Below, in pieces: positions 31,510 to 34,621 of a DNA stretch of 34,621 bases. The notes under the pieces are model-generated. The model worked only from the letters and a program-made list of their open reading frames with translations, searched no databases and was not told where the DNA came from. A program made the translations under genes and the position numbers. Position 1 is the stretch's first letter. Each line of letters opens with the position of its first letter. The stretch covers positions 1-34,621 of the forward strand of contig CAYYHA010000022.1 of the NCBI GenBank assembly GCA_964471535.1, in the 5' to 3' direction. The DNA comes from CAYYHA01 sp964471535 (GTDB taxonomy: Bacteria; Myxococcota; Myxococcia; SLRQ01).

Positions 31510-33063
31510 ATGCTCCGGCGGGTGAGGCTGAAGGCAAGACCCGAGGATTTCGTTGTTCGCGAGGCCTACCGCTTCGAGAAGACACGCCGTGGCGAGTACT
31601 ACGTCTACCTGATGGACAAGCAGAAACTCTCCACGTTCGAAGCGGTCTCCCAGGTGGCGAGCGCCCATGGGATCCCGGTCCGGAACATCTCGTTCTGCGG
31701 ACTGAAGGACAAGCAGGGGCGGACCGAGCAAATCATCGCTGTACGCGGGCAGCGCGTCGAGATGCAAACGCCACAACTCCGACTGAAGTACCTCGGCCGC
31801 ACCGGTACGCCACTTTCGGCAAAAAACATCCGTGCCAACCGTTTCGTTGTCACAGTCCGTGACCTGACGCTCGAAGAAGCCGAGCGCATCCCAGCGAGCA
31901 TCGAGGAGGTGCGACGCCTCGGCCTCGTGAACTATTTCGACAGCCAGCGCTTCGGCTCCCTGAAGCATGGTCGAGGATGGATTGCCAAGGACCTTGCCAA
32001 AGGCCGCCTCGAGCATGCGCTGCGCGGGTATCTCGCTACCCCCTCGGATCTCGATCGAAGTGAGGACGCGAAGGTCAAGCGCTTCTGGCAACAGCACTTC
32101 GGCGATTGGGGGGCACGCTGCCGCTACAAGAAGATGCGTGAATACCGCCCGATCGTAGAGGCGCTGCGCCGCAACCCCAAGGACTACGCCGGTGCCCTCA
32201 TGAAAATCGAGCGGCGGCAGCGTGGAATGATCCTGTTCGAATATCAGAGCTACCTCTTCAACGAGTCGGTGCGGCGCTATCTCCTTGGCCGCTTCACACG
32301 CAGCGGCCTCCTAGCTCTGAAGTACCAGGCCGGGGTTCTCCTCTTTCCCCGCCGCGTGCCGGAGGCGGAACGTCTGGATGCGCTCTTCGAGATGGATTTC
32401 CCGCTGGTGGGGCCGGACACGAAGATTGCCGATCCCGAGGTGCGAAAGGCGGTGGAGGACACGCTGCGCGCCGAGCGACTCTCGTTCGAGGAGCTGGCCA
32501 TCCCCAAGATTCCTGAGATGGGTTTCCGGCACGAGCTGCGTCCCTTGGTGGTGCAGCCCTCGAAGCTCAGCGTGGTGGATCCACGACCAGACGAGCTCCA
32601 TCCGGGCCGCGTGAAGGTGACACTTGCGTTTACCCTGCCGCCGGGCGCCTATGCCAGCCTGCTCGTACGCCGGACCCTCTGGTTTGCGACCGACGAGGCG
32701 GAGCACTTCGGTGGCCCGCTGCCGGAGGCGGACCGGAGCTTCCTTCCGGAGGGCCTCGAGGCGCGCGTGCACGCGGCGCACAGTCGTGCGGTGCACCGGC
32801 GCAACCGCAGGCCGCGGCCGATAAAGGGCATCACTGCCGTCGAGATCGCGGAGCGACGGCGCCGGTCGCGCCGGACCGCGGGCGGGAAGGCGGCTGCGCC
32901 GGCACCACGCGGAGGGACTCGGCGTCGGCGCGGCCGGCTGCCGCCAGTGTCCGCACCGCAGGCCGAGCAGAGATCGGACACGAAGCGCCGGAGCGGTCAC
33001 CGAAAGTCGCAGGGCCACCACGCCGCACACCCTACAGCCCGCAGGAAGCGGCCGCGGCGGTGA
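31510..33063 (+). CDS. truD: tRNA pseudouridine synthase TruD family, with a basic C-terminal tail
   Basis: The 517-residue protein matches TruD, which makes pseudouridine 13 in tRNA(Glu) in Escherichia coli. The catalytic motif is FCGLKDKQGRTEQ (Asp67), followed by LVNYFDSQRFGSLKHG (about 139-154), the second signature, and a TRUD-specific inserted domain around residues 180-350. E. coli TruD has about 350 residues; this version has extra length in the insertion and a tail of about 85 residues after PRPIKGI (about 436-517). The tail is rich in Arg and Lys with some Ala/Pro/His, probably for RNA binding. ATG 31510 follows AGGGG; a GTG at 31498 is possible. It is divergent from the cyclase gene and convergent with the alpha/beta hydrolase. 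The enzymatic assignment is strong; the exact target uridine is assumed from the family. Confidence 0.9.
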   Translation: MLRRVRLKARPEDFVVREAYRFEKTRRGEYYVYLMDKQKLSTFEAVSQVASAHGIPVRNISFCGLKDKQGRTEQIIAVRGQRVEMQTPQLRLKYLGRTGTPLSAKNIRANRFVVTVRDLTLEEAERIPASIEEVRRLGLVNYFDSQRFGSLKHGRGWIAKDLAKGRLEHALRGYLATPSDLDRSEDAKVKRFWQQHFGDWGARCRYKKMREYRPIVEALRRNPKDYAGALMKIERRQRGMILFEYQSYLFNESVRRYLLGRFTRSGLLALKYQAGVLLFPRRVPEAERLDALFEMDFPLVGPDTKIADPEVRKAVEDTLRAERLSFEELAIPKIPEMGFRHELRPLVVQPSKLSVVDPRPDELHPGRVKVTLAFTLPPGAYASLLVRRTLWFATDEAEHFGGPLPEADRSFLPEGLEARVHAAHSRAVHRRNRRPRPIKGITAVEIAERRRRSRRTAGGKAAAPAPRGGTRRRRGRLPPVSAPQAEQRSDTKRRSGHRKSQGHHAAHPTARRKRPRR

Positions 33064-33093
33064 GCCGCATGGCACCCCGCGACCCCCCCTCGC

Positions 33094-33981
33094 CTAGCAC
33101 TGCGCAGCGAGCCATCGGGCGAGGCGCTCCCAGAGTGGGCGCGCGCGGGGATCGGTCACGAGCTGCATGTGGCCGGGATCGAACGCAAGCCCCGAGTCCC
33201 CGCGGCCCACTCGCCAAAAGGCAAGGCCGGGGATTTGCGTCACCCACCGCTGCGCCGCCTCTGGCTCCGCCATCAGCCGATCCGCTCGGCCGACGACGGA
33301 TAGGACCGGTCCTTCGATGCGTGCCATGCCGGCCAGGTAATTTTCGCCGTCGCGGGCGGACCAGCTGTCCTCTTTCCAAAAGCGGCAAAGGTCCAACACG
33401 TAATCGAGTGCCTCGTCGTCGCTGCCGATGCCCAGTCTCCGGGCGGGAAAGTACCCAGCAGCCCGCGTGACGCGCTCGAAGGCTGCGATGCTGCCGGCCT
33501 TGGCGAGGCGACGCACGCGGGACTGCTCGAAGCGGGGCAACCACACGTTGGTGGACAGGCAGACAAGGGCGGCGGGCTGCACACGGCCCGTGCCCCAGGC
33601 CGCAACCGCGACGTGGCCGCCGAGGGAATGGCCGACCACCAGGATCGGGAGCTCGTCCCCTTCCTCCCGCATCCGGGAAGCCAGTGCTGGGAGGTCGTAG
33701 CGAACGAGATCATCATAGCTCCACCGGCCCCCCTCTCCTGCCCAAGGGCGTGAGCTGCCGTGTCCTCTGAAATCGGCGAGCCACACGTCGAAGCCCGAAG
33801 AGACGAGGCGGCTCGCGAGACCTCGGCCGCGCGGGCGATCAAAGGTGCGACGATCCACCATCATGGCGTGTAGGAGCAGAACCCTGCCGCGCGGCTCGTC
33901 GGTGGCTCGCAAGCGCAAGACCTCCAGGCGCCAGCCGTCGGTGGTTTGAACCGAGAGGGCCTCCCTCCGTCGATCTCCCAC
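33094..33981 (-). CDS. Alpha/beta hydrolase
   Basis: The 295-residue protein has the alpha/beta hydrolase fold: RVLLLHAMMVDRRTFD, then DVWLADFRGHGSSRPW, the nucleophile elbow VVGHSLGGHV (Ser119), the acid in VVGRADRLM (Asp234) and FDPGHMQLV with His271 as base. These form a Ser-Asp-His triad typical of esterases, lipases and related serine hydrolases; the substrate is not defined. GTG 33981 is chosen because the frame upstream leaves coding character near there. No ribosome-binding site is seen at this start. The nearest AGGAGG on the minus strand serves an ATG (34012) in another frame. The start is therefore uncertain by up to about 12 residues. It is convergent with TruD (30 bases apart) and divergent from the DUF2505-like gene. 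Confidence 0.82.
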   Translation of the reverse strand: MGDRRREALSVQTTDGWRLEVLRLRATDEPRGRVLLLHAMMVDRRTFDRPRGRGLASRLVSSGFDVWLADFRGHGSSRPWAGEGGRWSYDDLVRYDLPALASRMREEGDELPILVVGHSLGGHVAVAAWGTGRVQPAALVCLSTNVWLPRFEQSRVRRLAKAGSIAAFERVTRAAGYFPARRLGIGSDDEALDYVLDLCRFWKEDSWSARDGENYLAGMARIEGPVLSVVGRADRLMAEPEAAQRWVTQIPGLAFWRVGRGDSGLAFDPGHMQLVTDPRARPLWERLARWLAAQC

Positions 33982-34010
33982 GGCGAGCAGGATGATGGTA
34001 ACCGTGAGCC

Positions 34011-34526
34011 ATGGCAACCTCCTTCCGGATCGAGCACACCTTCCCTGCGCCCGTCGACGTCGTCTTGCGGCACCACATGGACGAGGCGCTGCACCAGGCA
34101 TGTAACGAAGCTCTTTCCAGTGCCGAGCGCGTCCTGGAGTCGAAAGAGGAACGAGAGGATGGAAGCGTCGTCCAGCGTTTTCGGGTGAAGGCCACGGCCG
34201 ACATTCCAGCGGCCGCCCGGAAGGCGTTGAAGCCCGAGATGCTGGAATGGATCGAGGAATCGGTGTGGCATCCCGATACGCAGCGCTTCACCTGGGAAAT
34301 CCAGCCCTACGTCATGCGCGACAAGCTGCGCGCGGCAGGCGAGCTGTGGTACGAGCCAGAAGGCCAAGAGACACGGCGGATCGTTACTGGCACCATCGAG
34401 ATTCGCATCCCAATCGCAGGTAAGGTCGCCGAGAAGGTGATCGTATCCAGCCTGAAGAGGAGCTATGAGGAGACGGCCGTCGCGGAGAGCCGGTACTACG
34501 GCGAAAAGGCACGCGAGGCATCGTAG
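34011..34526 (+). CDS. DUF2505-like (SRPBCC-fold) protein
   Basis: The 171-residue protein begins with FRIEHTFPAPVDVVLRHHMD, which fits the DUF2505 family (PF10698), a small-ligand-binding SRPBCC/START-like fold. The interior has VVQRFRVKATADIPAAARK, then FTWEIQPYVMRDKLRAAGEL and a strand-helix ending IEIRIPIAGKVAEKVIVSSL plus a long C-terminal helix with EETAVAESRYYGEKA. It is cytoplasmic by appearance, with no signal peptide. Function is unknown in the family. The ATG at 34011 lies in CCATGG, so both strands carry an ATG here; the plus-strand frame is the coding one. The upstream gene is divergent. Confidence 0.8.
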   Translation: MATSFRIEHTFPAPVDVVLRHHMDEALHQACNEALSSAERVLESKEEREDGSVVQRFRVKATADIPAAARKALKPEMLEWIEESVWHPDTQRFTWEIQPYVMRDKLRAAGELWYEPEGQETRRIVTGTIEIRIPIAGKVAEKVIVSSLKRSYEETAVAESRYYGEKAREAS

Positions 34527-34621
34527 GTATCCTCGCTGTTCTGGCTGAACCCACTCACTCGCGCCTTGGGCCGGCCGGCGTAGTCGCGCGAGGCCGCTTG
34601 GCTGCATCTCGGGTGTACACC
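34527..34621. other. Window end, no feature seen
   Basis: The last 95 bases show no coding frame, hairpin or promoter that I can support. Confidence 0.5.

Noticed and set aside
33839..34012. Minus-strand frame starting at ATG 34012 with a perfect AGGAGG
   Set aside because: The frame encodes an Arg/Gly-rich peptide with no motif and lies over the start of the hydrolase; the AGGAGG comes from the coding sequence of the plus-strand gene. Noted as a possible leader only.

Overview
This is a GC-rich chromosomal window with densely packed genes, many GTG starts, 1-4 base stop/start overlaps and long spurious antisense frames. The gene content points to a deltaproteobacterial or Myxococcota-like Gram-negative. 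It has eukaryotic-type Ser/Thr kinases with the HRDVSPQN catalytic loop, several PEGA-domain proteins, an FHA-GAF-cyclase, an NtrC-type regulator with a sigma-54-like promoter, and a complete outer-membrane efflux trio. The taxon is inferred from gene content only. I saw no mobile element, rRNA, tRNA or CRISPR array.

Region 1 (1-7126) is a metal-efflux module. It starts with the C-terminal end of an NtrC-type regulator. A control region follows, with a 17-bp inverted repeat, a tandem 21-22 bp repeat and a near-consensus -24/-12 promoter. The cusC-cusB-cusA-like operon comes next. The adaptor carries four heavy-metal-binding modules, and the RND pump has two canonical EF-hand calcium loops inserted in its periplasmic part. 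Region 2 (7285-10450) holds an unknown helical protein on the minus strand, then an MFS transporter and a DUF547 protein on the plus strand.

Region 3 (10460-12175, minus) looks like a sulfur-transfer operon: a small cysteine-containing protein, a TusA-like carrier and an MnmA-like PP-loop enzyme. Region 4 (12391-14509) is a single gene with its own promoter. It encodes a membrane-anchored protein with three tandem DsbA-like CPFC domains. A 453-bp gap between convergent genes follows.

Region 5 (14963-23967) is an envelope/signalling block. On the minus strand lie a large PEGA-repeat Ser/Thr kinase and an exported protein of unknown function. Divergent to them is a run of five plus-strand genes: a GT-C type membrane glycosyltransferase, an exported protein with a BamE-like tail, a TM-PEGA protein, a degenerate pseudokinase with TM and PEGA, and a second TM-PEGA protein. 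Region 6 (24139-27602) is a tightly coupled four-gene membrane operon with a recognisable promoter. Its first gene resembles DUF6754 and the rest have no known function; it is the best candidate here for an undescribed system.

Region 7 (27622-31421, minus) is a translationally coupled pair: an FHA-GAF-class III cyclase followed by a Ser/Thr kinase with a jelly-roll-like C-terminal domain. Both proteins begin with a zinc ribbon. Region 8 (31510-34526) holds a TruD-like pseudouridine synthase with a long basic tail, an alpha/beta hydrolase on the minus strand and a DUF2505-like protein. The last 95 bases show nothing I can name.
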